Of a stretch of DNA of 6,166 bases, positions 1 through 5,394 are shown piece after piece. The translations under genes and the position numbers were made by a program. Origin of the DNA: Candidatus Gastranaerophilales bacterium (lineage in GTDB: Bacteria; Cyanobacteriota; Vampirovibrionia; Gastranaerophilales; Gastranaerophilaceae); assembly GCA_905235825.1 (NCBI GenBank), contig CAJONH010000282.1, positions 1 to 6,166 of the forward strand. The letters are read 5' to 3'. The notes beneath the pieces were generated by a model that saw only the letters and a program-made list of their open reading frames with translations, was not told the DNA's origin and made no database searches. The first letter of the stretch is position 1, and each line of letters opens with the position of its first letter.

Positions 1-954
1 GAACAATACAGAAATGATTATACAGAACATTCAGACTTTAAATACTGGAAAGATTTAATAAAATACAGTCTGAATAAAGGTGTTGATTTTATTTATAACT
101 TAAATAATCCGAAGAATTTGCCGATAGAAAATCAATCGTTTGAAAGAGAGCTTGATAAACTTGATGTTTTGCTTTTTGAATTGCAATCAATCGGAGTCAA
201 AAAATTAAGAATATCCAATCATAAACTTTTATCGTATTTAGCAAGGAAATATAAGTATTTCACATTATATGCGTCAACAAGTTTTGAATATAAGTTAATA
301 AAAGAATATCAACATTTTATATATGTTCATCCGGAAGTAAAACAGATAGTGCCGAGCCATGATGTAAATAAGAATTTTGAACTTTTAAGAAATTTAAGAA
401 AAATAAATCCTTATGTGGATATAGAAATAATGGTAAATGAAGGCTGTATAGGGGGATGTTCTTTAAGGTATGACCACAGCTGCGAAATAATGGGAAAAAC
501 AATAGAAACAAGACATGAGAGATTATCAAACGGATTTTATTCTCATATATGTTCAAAAACAATAGCTAAAAATCCTCTTTTATACCTGTGTAAATCACAG
601 ATAGTATATCCGTGGGAGATAGAGGAATATGGAAAAATAGGCATAAATAAATTCAAACTGGCGGGAAGAGAAGATTTTAAGCGGGATATGAATAAAAGCG
701 TAAATTCATTTTTACTTTATTTAAAAGGAGTGGATAACATTAAAAATATTGAAGATGAACCGATAAATTCAATAATTCATCATATTGAAAGCAATAATTT
801 TTTCAATCAATTTAAAATAAAAGATATAAAAAATCTGCTTCCCGATATCAAACATTTTGTAAAAAAAGGACATTTATGCACAAGTGTGTGCGGAGTTGAA
901 TGCAATTACTGCAATAAATGTTCAGAAAAAATAAAGAAAAAATTTTGTAATTAA
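1..954 (+). CDS. Peptidase U32-family protein, 5'-truncated, with cysteine clusters
   Basis: The frame is open from the first base, so the gene starts outside the window; 317 residues are visible. The TTG at 118 is internal and not a credible start. The protein resembles the TIM-barrel domain of the peptidase U32 family: a GVDFIYNLNNP stretch near residues 28-38, a conserved VHPEVKQIVPSHDVNKNFELL region, then the hallmark VNEGCIGGCSLRYDHSC at 145-161 and YPWEIEEYGKIGINKFKLAGRE. Cysteines 149, 153, 161, 184 and 197 sit where U32 relatives such as UbiU/UbiV bind a 4Fe-4S cluster. A second cluster, C293, C297, C301, C304 and C307 (CxxxCxxxCxxCxxC), closes the protein. U32 proteins include collagenase-like proteases, tRNA and ubiquinone hydroxylation factors and uncharacterised biosynthetic members, so the fold is clear but the substrate is not. 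The lipoprotein gene follows after 29 bases and may share its transcript. Confidence 0.85.
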   Translation, partial: EQYRNDYTEHSDFKYWKDLIKYSLNKGVDFIYNLNNPKNLPIENQSFERELDKLDVLLFELQSIGVKKLRISNHKLLSYLARKYKYFTLYASTSFEYKLIKEYQHFIYVHPEVKQIVPSHDVNKNFELLRNLRKINPYVDIEIMVNEGCIGGCSLRYDHSCEIMGKTIETRHERLSNGFYSHICSKTIAKNPLLYLCKSQIVYPWEIEEYGKIGINKFKLAGREDFKRDMNKSVNSFLLYLKGVDNIKNIEDEPINSIIHHIESNNFFNQFKIKDIKNLLPDIKHFVKKGHLCTSVCGVECNYCNKCSEKIKKKFCN

Positions 955-983
955 CTATATTTAGATTAACAAAAGGAGAAAAT

Positions 984-1682
984 ATGAAAAAAATTATTCT
1001 ATCATTATTATTAATTTATACAACAATAATAATTACAGGCTGCAACAAAGGTAGCGATTTGTCTGATAAATACGGTGAAATTACAGCTCAAACAGAAGAT
1101 TATGTTGAACGTACTGCTACTGATGTAAACGGGAAAAAAATTGTTACAAAAAAAATTAAAAATGGTAATTTTGAACAAGAAATTTATGAAGGTAATAAGA
1201 TTATAAGGATTAGTAAATATTCTGACGGTCATACAAGTAAAGTAACTGAGGAAAGATATAAGGATGAAAACGGAAATGAAATTATTAAAAGAGAGTTCGA
1301 TGATGGTTTCATTGAACAAGAAGTTTACAACGGAAACACAATAACAAAAACGAATAAAACACCGGATGGAAAAATTAATAAATCTGTAGAAGAAATATTA
1401 AATGACGGTACTAGAATTATTACATATTTTAATGAGGATATAATAATTCGTAAATTTACGGAAAAAAATCTTGGTAAAGGTAAAAACCATATTATAATCG
1501 AAAATTATTTGGAAAACGGAACAATTGAGAAAATTGAAGAAGAACATGAAGATTTGGACAATGGTGTTCATCAAGTAATTAAGTATTATCCTGACGGAAG
1601 AATACAAAAAACAATTTCTTCACCAAATAAAAATGAAACAACTATTATTCACCCCGATGGCAGAGTTGAAAAAAACAATTGA
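984..1682 (+). CDS. Repeat-containing lipoprotein (MORN/YwqK-like), probably frameshifted at the 3' end
   Basis: The ATG at 984 follows a good Shine-Dalgarno AGGAG at 974-978. Residues 1-20 form a lipoprotein signal: MKK, a hydrophobic core, and the lipobox ITGC with Cys20 as the lipidated residue. Asn at +2 gives no Asp retention signal, so outer-membrane or surface placement is possible. The rest is built from degenerate beta-rich repeats: NGNFEQEIYEGNKI at 60-73 recurs as DGFIEQEVYNGNTI at 107-120, a period of 47 residues, and short turns such as YSDG, TPDG, LENG, YPDG and HPDG recur. This looks like MORN-2/YwqK-type antitoxin-like repeats, but the family call is tentative. The frame stops at 1680-1682 directly after an A7 run (1669-1675). 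One fewer A would continue the repeat pattern for 16 residues to a TAA at 1723-1725, making 246 residues instead of 232. Function unknown. Confidence 0.85.
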   Translation: MKKIILSLLLIYTTIIITGCNKGSDLSDKYGEITAQTEDYVERTATDVNGKKIVTKKIKNGNFEQEIYEGNKIIRISKYSDGHTSKVTEERYKDENGNEIIKREFDDGFIEQEVYNGNTITKTNKTPDGKINKSVEEILNDGTRIITYFNEDIIIRKFTEKNLGKGKNHIIIENYLENGTIEKIEEEHEDLDNGVHQVIKYYPDGRIQKTISSPNKNETTIIHPDGRVEKNN

Positions 1683-1725
1683 ACAATATAATCCTAAAGA
1701 AAATGGCAAAACTAAAATTATCTAA
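1683..1725 (+). other. Shifted-frame continuation of the lipoprotein
   Basis: Read in the frame offset by one base from the lipoprotein stop, the sequence from the A7 tract onward encodes TIEQYNPKENGKTKII and then TAA at 1723-1725. Joined at the A tract this gives HPDGRVEK-TIEQYNPKENGKTKII. It parallels the preceding in-frame unit, YPDGRIQK-TISSPNKNETTII. The likeness suggests former or alternative coding sequence rather than plain spacer. Confidence 0.55.
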
Positions 1726-1754
1726 GCAGGTTTCGCATTCTGTTGCCCACTCTT

Positions 1755-1782
1755 AGAAAAGGCACCACTTGGTGTCTTTTCT
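1755..1782. terminator. Hairpin terminator between convergent genes, probably bidirectional
   Basis: The arms AGAAAAGGCACC (1755-1766) and GGTGTCTTTTCT (1771-1782) form a 12-bp stem with one G-U pair and an ACTT loop. The A-rich 5' arm and T-rich 3' arm supply a T-rich 3' side in either direction. It lies between the stop of the lipoprotein (+) and that of the TupA-like gene (-) and could end both transcripts. Weaker outer pairing (1728-1731 with 1794-1797; ATTCTG at 1737-1742 with CAGAAT at 1787-1792) extends it to about 70 bases. Confidence 0.75.
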
Positions 1783-1901
1783 TCGGCAGAATAGCCTAAC
1801 AAATTTTTTGTTTATCGTGGTATTTTGCACTGACGAATTATATTTTTGACAAAAAGTATTTATTTTTATAATCTCAAATCCTTTTATTAGTCAATTTGTT
1901 T

Positions 1902-2891
1902 CTATTTTAAATTTAAGTATTTACCAAGTTTTTTATTCCACTCTTGATTAAACTGAATTAATCCGGAATTAGGAATAAAGTTTAAATCGTTAAAATAAAT
2001 CTTTTTATTTAAAATTAGCCAATCAACACGAACAAAATTAAAATCTTTGGCAATATTTTCAGAAAGAACAAGTATTTTTCTAATTAAATTATCTGCTTGC
2101 CCTTCAACAAGAAATTCTCTATTTGAAAATTTAAAATCTATATTATTTAAATTTTCATCAAACATACTTATATTATTGGGAACATCATTATGCACCAATT
2201 TTATTATTTTGGGTTTTCCATTAAAACAATATACTTCTATTGCTTTAACAGCTTCATTTTTACATGCTAAAAACTCTTCAATAATAATTTGAGATTTTAT
2301 ATTTTTGTATTGAAGTTGAAATCCATCAAAACACCAATATTCATGTTCAAGCCAACTTGTGGTTTGTTGTTTTACAATATTATATAACTTTTTACTCTGA
2401 ATAAATTTTTCTTTATTTTTTATTATATATTGCCAATTATAGCCATTATTACACTTTATTATAAAAGAATCCGGCAGTTCTTTCCAATTTATTTGATCAA
2501 AGTATGTTGTAAAATCATTATCTATAAAAGTAGATTTTAAATTACCGGGTATTATCTGTAAAACCGGTTTTAAATATTCTAAACCTATTTTTTTACTTAT
2601 ATAATCTCTTATTTTAACTTTATCTGTGCAATTACGTATCAAATCCGTTACGCCATAAAGTTTTAACCATTGTAATTTTTGATTAAAAGTTTTACATTTT
2701 TTTTTATCTATAATCCAACTTTCACTCTTAAAATTGTATTTCAAAGGTAAACTTTCGCCAGTATTCAATTTAAACAATTTAGCTAAATACAAAGGATATT
2801 CTTTTTCATCTAAATTTTGTAAAAAAAAGTACTCCCAGGGTGGAGATGTTATATCATCTTTTATTAAAAATTTAAAAAATTTTCCTATCAT
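1902..2891 (-). CDS. ATP-grasp TupA-like polysaccharide modification enzyme
   Basis: This 329-residue protein fits the TupA-like ATP-grasp family, found in capsule, exopolysaccharide and teichuronopeptide loci and thought to ligate amino acids or peptides to sugars. Motifs in order: KTFNQKLQWLKLY (67-79); DKVKIRDYI (90-98), matching the family DKyxvRxyv; IIKCNNGYNW (144-153), the nucleotide-binding LKcnhGsG-like loop; IIIEEFL (202-208); CFNGKPKII (222-230); FVRVDW (286-291); and YFNDLNFIPNSG (299-310), equivalent to the family yFGElTFxpgsG. The usual Glu of the last motif is Asp here. No signal peptide or membrane span is visible, so it is probably cytoplasmic. The start ATG (2889-2891) has only a weak GGGA upstream. 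The gene stands alone, divergent from the FkbM methyltransferase gene, and both probably alter a surface glycan. Substrate unknown. Confidence 0.85.
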   Translation of the reverse strand: MIGKFFKFLIKDDITSPPWEYFFLQNLDEKEYPLYLAKLFKLNTGESLPLKYNFKSESWIIDKKKCKTFNQKLQWLKLYGVTDLIRNCTDKVKIRDYISKKIGLEYLKPVLQIIPGNLKSTFIDNDFTTYFDQINWKELPDSFIIKCNNGYNWQYIIKNKEKFIQSKKLYNIVKQQTTSWLEHEYWCFDGFQLQYKNIKSQIIIEEFLACKNEAVKAIEVYCFNGKPKIIKLVHNDVPNNISMFDENLNNIDFKFSNREFLVEGQADNLIRKILVLSENIAKDFNFVRVDWLILNKKIYFNDLNFIPNSGLIQFNQEWNKKLGKYLNLK

Positions 2892-2937
2892 CTAAATATC
2901 CCATATAATTAATTATTTAACATTACAGTTTAACGAT

Positions 2938-2966
2938 AGTTTATTTCATTATAATATTTTTGTCAA
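2938..2966 (-). promoter_or_regulatory. Possible promoter of the TupA-like gene
   Basis: On the minus strand a perfect -35 TTGACA (2966-2961) is followed after 17 bases by TAAACT (2943-2938, four of six matches to TATAAT). A perfect TATAAT lies at 2953-2948 but only 7 bases after the TTGACA, so it would need another, weak -35. The elements are 47 or more bases upstream of the start codon. Choice uncertain in such AT-rich sequence. Confidence 0.35.
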
Positions 2967-3066
2967 ATAGTTATATTGATAATATAAAAACTAAAGTATA
3001 AAAAATCAAATAATACTTTTTATAGTATGCGAGTTGCATTTAATTGAAAAATTCGCCATTTTTTTA

Positions 3067-3094
3067 TTGTAACTTTTTTTATATTTGATATAAT
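3067..3094 (+). promoter_or_regulatory. Possible promoter of the FkbM gene
   Basis: TTGTAA (3067-3072, four of six matches to TTGACA) and a perfect TATAAT (3089-3094) are 16 bases apart. Transcription would begin near 3101. This gives a leader of about 190 bases that includes the 3185-3209 hairpin and the JUMPstart-like element, matching the usual place of JUMPstart inside a long 5' leader. Confidence 0.45.
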
Positions 3095-3184
3095 TATGAT
3101 ATGATATTTGTTTAGTTTTTTATTTTACGTACTTTTAGATTGTCCGAATAAAATTGTAAGTTAAAAACGATAAATAAGAATGGA

Positions 3185-3209
3185 TTTTTAAGAGTATAAA
3201 CCTTAAAAA
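3185..3209 (+). other. Leader hairpin upstream of the JUMPstart-like element
   Basis: TTTTTAAG (3185-3192) and CTTAAAAA (3202-3209) pair over 8 bp with a 9-base loop. It has no T tract after it, so it is not an ordinary terminator. It lies 8 bases before the GC-rich element and may be part of the same folded leader, or may be chance in AT-rich DNA. Confidence 0.35.
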
Positions 3210-3217
3210 GTAAATAA

Positions 3218-3251
3218 TTGGGCTCTTTCTGGGAACAAGCCAAGCCGGTAG
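3218..3251 (+). promoter_or_regulatory. JUMPstart/ops-like element in the leader of a polysaccharide gene
   Basis: A GC-rich patch in otherwise AT-rich spacer carries GCTCT (3222-3226), AAGCCA (3237-3242) and CGGTAG (3246-3251). The 39-base enterobacterial JUMPstart has the same three blocks in the same order; its block starts are 15 and 10 bases apart, against 15 and 9 here. The last block corresponds to ops (GGCGGTAG), the pause and recruitment site of the NusG paralogue RfaH. Here it reads GCCGGTAG, with one mismatch. TTGG-CT (3218-3224, one bulged G) can pair with AGCCAA (3238-3243), much as CTGG and CCAG pair in the enterobacterial form. It is in the sense orientation, 40 bases before the FkbM start codon. 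The motif match is seen; action through an RfaH-like factor is inferred. Confidence 0.65.
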
Positions 3252-3291
3252 AAATACAAGATTAGATAATTATTTAAAGGATTAAAAATTA

Positions 3292-4377
3292 ATGTTTAGT
3301 GGTTTTGACAATATAATATATTTTATTGGCGGAATAATATTAGGAAATACAATAATACTAATAATAGTATATTTTAGAAATAAATATCTTAATAAAAATA
3401 ATGATAGCAAATATGCTAACCTTTATTCTGTATCTTGTGAAGGAATAACAGACCATCAGCCTCAAAGTTTCAAAGAATATATATTACATAATAATACGCC
3501 TATATTACTGGAAAAATTATACAAAAACCTTGATGCTGATTCTATAAGTATTTTAGATAAAGCTTTAAATAAAATTCTTCATATTCCTGATACGAAATAT
3601 ATGAAATATTTTCGCATTGATATAGAAAGTTATAAAAATGACTTTATGACAGAAAAAGAACATAAATCAATAATTTTAAGAAAGAAAATGCAACCAATAC
3701 TTGATGCTAAATATAAAATGGAACCGATGCCTGCAGGAAATAATGTTGCTATTCTAACCCAGCATTATATAAGATTTTCAAGTCAAAAACTAAAAGATTA
3801 TATTAAAAATAAAATTTTTATTGACGGAGGGGCTAATTATGGAGATACTGCTATAGCAATGATTGATTTAGAACCAAGTAAAATATATTCTTTTGAAATT
3901 TCTAAAATAAATATAAACAGATATATTTATAATATGAAAAGAAATAATATTCCAAAATCATTATATGAAATTAATAAACTTGCACTTTATGGCAGTAAAT
4001 CAACATTTAAGGTATCAAGCACCAGTATTAATGGAGGAATAAATGACACATTATATAAAAAAGATGATATTGTAAAATCAATAGATTTAGACTCTTTTTT
4101 AAAAGATAAAGAGGGTAGCGTTGGATTTATTCAGGCTGATTTGCAAGGAGTTCAATGCAATGCACTTTTGGGCATGAAAAAAACAATATATAAGTATAGA
4201 CCTGTTCTTATCATTGATATAAGTGATAATCCGGAAGATTTTTTTTGTGCTAAGCCATTATTAGAAGATATAGTTAAAGACTCAAATTATAAAATTAGAA
4301 TAATTGATTATGATAAATTTGAAATTGGAATTTTAGGGTTATCTATATATGCTTATCCCAAAGAACTGGATGAGTAA
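3292..4377 (+). CDS. Membrane-anchored FkbM-family methyltransferase
   Basis: The ATG at 3292 follows AAAGGA (3276-3281) at good spacing. Residues about 8-28 form one hydrophobic segment followed by RNKYLNKNN, which suggests an N-in/C-out or N-out/C-in anchor that I cannot orient firmly. Residues about 30-170 are a linker with no family I recognise. The SAM-dependent methyltransferase domain starts at IFIDGGANYGD (175-185, motif I), with FEISK (201-205) supplying the acidic residue expected to contact the SAM ribose, then IDLDSF (264-269), QADLQG (281-286) and RPVLIIDIS (303-311). FkbM-type enzymes O-methylate sugars or polyketides and are common in surface-glycan loci. The usual D-x-E-G is DLQG here. 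The JUMPstart-like leader and the divergent TupA-like gene support a polysaccharide role. Substrate unknown. Confidence 0.88.
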   Translation: MFSGFDNIIYFIGGIILGNTIILIIVYFRNKYLNKNNDSKYANLYSVSCEGITDHQPQSFKEYILHNNTPILLEKLYKNLDADSISILDKALNKILHIPDTKYMKYFRIDIESYKNDFMTEKEHKSIILRKKMQPILDAKYKMEPMPAGNNVAILTQHYIRFSSQKLKDYIKNKIFIDGGANYGDTAIAMIDLEPSKIYSFEISKININRYIYNMKRNNIPKSLYEINKLALYGSKSTFKVSSTSINGGINDTLYKKDDIVKSIDLDSFLKDKEGSVGFIQADLQGVQCNALLGMKKTIYKYRPVLIIDISDNPEDFFCAKPLLEDIVKDSNYKIRIIDYDKFEIGILGLSIYAYPKELDE

Positions 4378-4452
4378 TTTATTTTTACAAAATAATAGTA
4401 TAAGTTTGTTATGTAATTTCATTTTCTATTTGATCAACGTTTTATGAAAATA

Positions 4453-4461
4453 TGCTAGAAT
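4453..4461 (+). promoter_or_regulatory. Possible extended -10 promoter upstream of the ribH leader
   Basis: TGCTAGAAT matches the extended -10 consensus TGnTATAAT at eight of its nine positions, counting the free n. The -35 region is poor. Transcription would start near 4468 and run through a ten-codon frame (4497-4529) into the hairpin at 4522-4554. It would give either a short RNA of about 90 bases or a leader for ribH. Confidence 0.3.
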
Positions 4462-4521
4462 AAATCATATTTATGTTTTGGTTAATTATTTATGTTATGA
4501 AAAGGAGACGAAGTATACATA

Positions 4522-4554
4522 AAAAATAGAAGACATTTTATATCTTCTATTTTT
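4522..4554 (+). terminator. Hairpin terminator between the FkbM gene and ribH
   Basis: AAAAATAGAAGA (4522-4533) and TCTTCTATTTTT (4543-4554) form a perfect 12-bp stem with a 9-base loop. The T-rich 3' arm is followed by GTATTT. Outer bases TACAT (4516-4520) and ATGTA (4561-4565) can also pair. It is the first strong hairpin after the FkbM stop and probably ends that transcript. It also lies 77 bases before ribH, so read-through could control ribH. Confidence 0.65.
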
Positions 4555-4631
4555 GTATTTATGTATTGTAAAATTCAATAACTTCTTTCTGTTTATAGTA
4601 AAATTATTTTATATAAACTAAGGAGAGAATT

Positions 4632-5096
4632 ATGACGAACATAATCGAAGGCATGTTAACCGTTAAGAATGAAAAATTTTGCATAGTAGCTTCACGTTTT
4701 AATGAGTTTATTGTTTCTAAACTTATATCGGGAGCGGTAGATGAGCTAAAAAGACACGGTGTTGCCGATAATAATATTGATATAATTTGGGTTCCGGGGG
4801 CATTTGAAATTCCGCTTACAGCAAAAAGAGCCGCAAAAACAAATAAATATAATGCAATTATTACCCTCGGTGCAGTTATAAAAGGTTCTACATCCCATTA
4901 TGATTTTGTTTGTGCAGAAGTATCAAAAGGTGTTGCATCTGTTGGATTGGAAACGGAAATTCCCGTTATTTTCGGTGTATTAACAACGGATAATATCGAA
5001 CAGGCAATCGAACGAGCAGGAACAAAAGCCGGCAATAAAGGTGCCGATGCCGCAAAATCAGCTATTGAAATGGCTAATTTGATAAATCAAATTTAA
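4632..5096 (+). CDS. ribH: 6,7-dimethyl-8-ribityllumazine synthase
   Basis: This 154-residue protein has the normal length for lumazine synthase, the penultimate riboflavin enzyme. It condenses 5-amino-6-ribitylamino-uracil with 3,4-dihydroxy-2-butanone 4-phosphate. Motifs are complete: SRFNEFI (21-27, substrate-binding aromatic), WVPGAFEIP (53-61), LGAVIKGSTSHYDFV (79-93) with catalytic His89, FGVLTTDNIEQA (114-125), and ERAGTKAGNKG (127-137) with the phosphate-binding Arg128. The ATG at 4632 follows AGGAGAG (4621-4627). It stands alone, without the other rib genes or a recognisable FMN riboswitch (no RFN element) upstream. A weak TATAGT at 4594-4599 could be a nearby -10. The enzyme is cytoplasmic and assembles as pentamers or 60-mers in the family. 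Confidence 0.97.
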   Translation: MTNIIEGMLTVKNEKFCIVASRFNEFIVSKLISGAVDELKRHGVADNNIDIIWVPGAFEIPLTAKRAAKTNKYNAIITLGAVIKGSTSHYDFVCAEVSKGVASVGLETEIPVIFGVLTTDNIEQAIERAGTKAGNKGADAAKSAIEMANLINQI

Positions 5097-5210
5097 TCTG
5101 TATTCATGTTTGTTAATAAATAAAAAATTTTGAAATTGATTTTTGATTAGTATAAATAATTCAGCAAAATGGCTTTATGCACAAATATTTAGAACGTGTT
5201 CACACAAATC
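5097..5210. other. Spacer after ribH
   Basis: I see no gene here. An A/T-only hairpin around 5123-5145 (AAAAAT pairing with ATTTTT) could serve as a weak ribH terminator, but it is not convincing. The palindromic repeat begins right after this stretch. Confidence 0.4.
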
Positions 5211-5292
5211 GTCATTCTGAACCCAATGACATTTTAGGGGTGAAGAATCTTATATAATAAAAGAAAAGATGTTTCGCTATGCTCAACATGAC
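5211..5292. repeat. Imperfect palindromic intergenic repeat (GTCATTCTGA type)
   Basis: The ends GTCATTCTGA (5211-5220) and TCAACATGAC (5283-5292) are inverted copies with 8 of 10 matches. Inside, GAAGAATCTT (5242-5251) and AAGATGTTTC (5265-5274) are again inverted with 8 of 10. A side hairpin is possible between ACCC and GGGGT (5221-5241), or between GTCATT (5211-5216) and AATGAC (5225-5230). The pattern GTCATTCTGA...GAAGAATCT...AGATGTTTCGCT...CTCAACATGAC resembles a widespread family of non-coding palindromic repeats in bacterial intergenic DNA, MITE- or REP-like. No transposase is visible. Confidence 0.7.
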
Positions 5293-5341
5293 AAAAAAGG
5301 GAAAATAATGAACTACGTTTATTTAATAAATGATAATAATT

Positions 5342-5370
5342 ACGGTCATTCTTGTATGACAGTTTTTTTT
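5342..5370 (+). terminator. GTCAT hairpin followed by eight T
   Basis: GTCAT (5345-5349) and ATGAC (5356-5360) pair around TCTTGT. AC (5342-5343) and GT (5362-5363) extend the stem across a G-A mismatch, and T5363-5370 gives a U tract on the plus strand. It could terminate ribH-side transcription. Its GTCATTCT sequence is shared with the palindromic repeat 125 bases upstream, so it may be a decayed repeat end that now works as a terminator. Confidence 0.55.
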
Positions 5371-5394
5371 GTATATGTGTGAATACTTTAGATA

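Larger units (their letters stand above)
2892..3291. other. Divergent 400-base intergenic region
   Basis: This very AT-rich spacer separates the TupA-like (-) and FkbM (+) genes and should hold both promoters. A credible open frame is absent. It contains the candidate promoters listed separately, a small ATACT/AGTAT hairpin (3013-3028), a TTTTTAAG/CTTAAAAA hairpin (3185-3209) and the GC-rich JUMPstart-like element (3218-3251). I see no sign of a decayed gene. Confidence 0.7.

Noticed and set aside
118..120. TTG as start of the U32-family gene
   Set aside because: The frame is open upstream to base 1 and the upstream residues fit the U32 domain, so the gene is truncated by the window edge.
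1846..1872. TTGACA and TATAAT on the plus strand, 15 bases apart
   Set aside because: Good hexamers, but the spacer is short and the promoter would point into the antisense of the TupA-like gene; kept only as a possible antisense start.
4379..4395. A/T-only hairpin right after the FkbM stop
   Set aside because: Seven A-T pairs, a 3-base loop and no T tract make it too weak to call a terminator.
4378..4631. FMN riboswitch ahead of ribH
   Set aside because: The conserved RFN sequence blocks are absent; only the hairpin and the short Arg-rich frame are seen.
4734..4740. GCGGTAG (ops-like) inside ribH, and CCGGTAG at 5949-5955
   Set aside because: Both are inside coding sequence and lack the GCTCT and AAGCCA blocks that make the 3218-3251 site convincing.
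5211..5370. CRISPR-like array from repeated GTCAT words
   Set aside because: The repeats are short, inverted and unevenly spaced, with no constant repeat-spacer pattern.
5308..5382. 24-codon plus-strand frame (MNYVYLIND...) after AAGGGA
   Set aside because: It runs through the GTCAT hairpin and T tract, has no recognisable features, and is most likely chance in AT-rich spacer.
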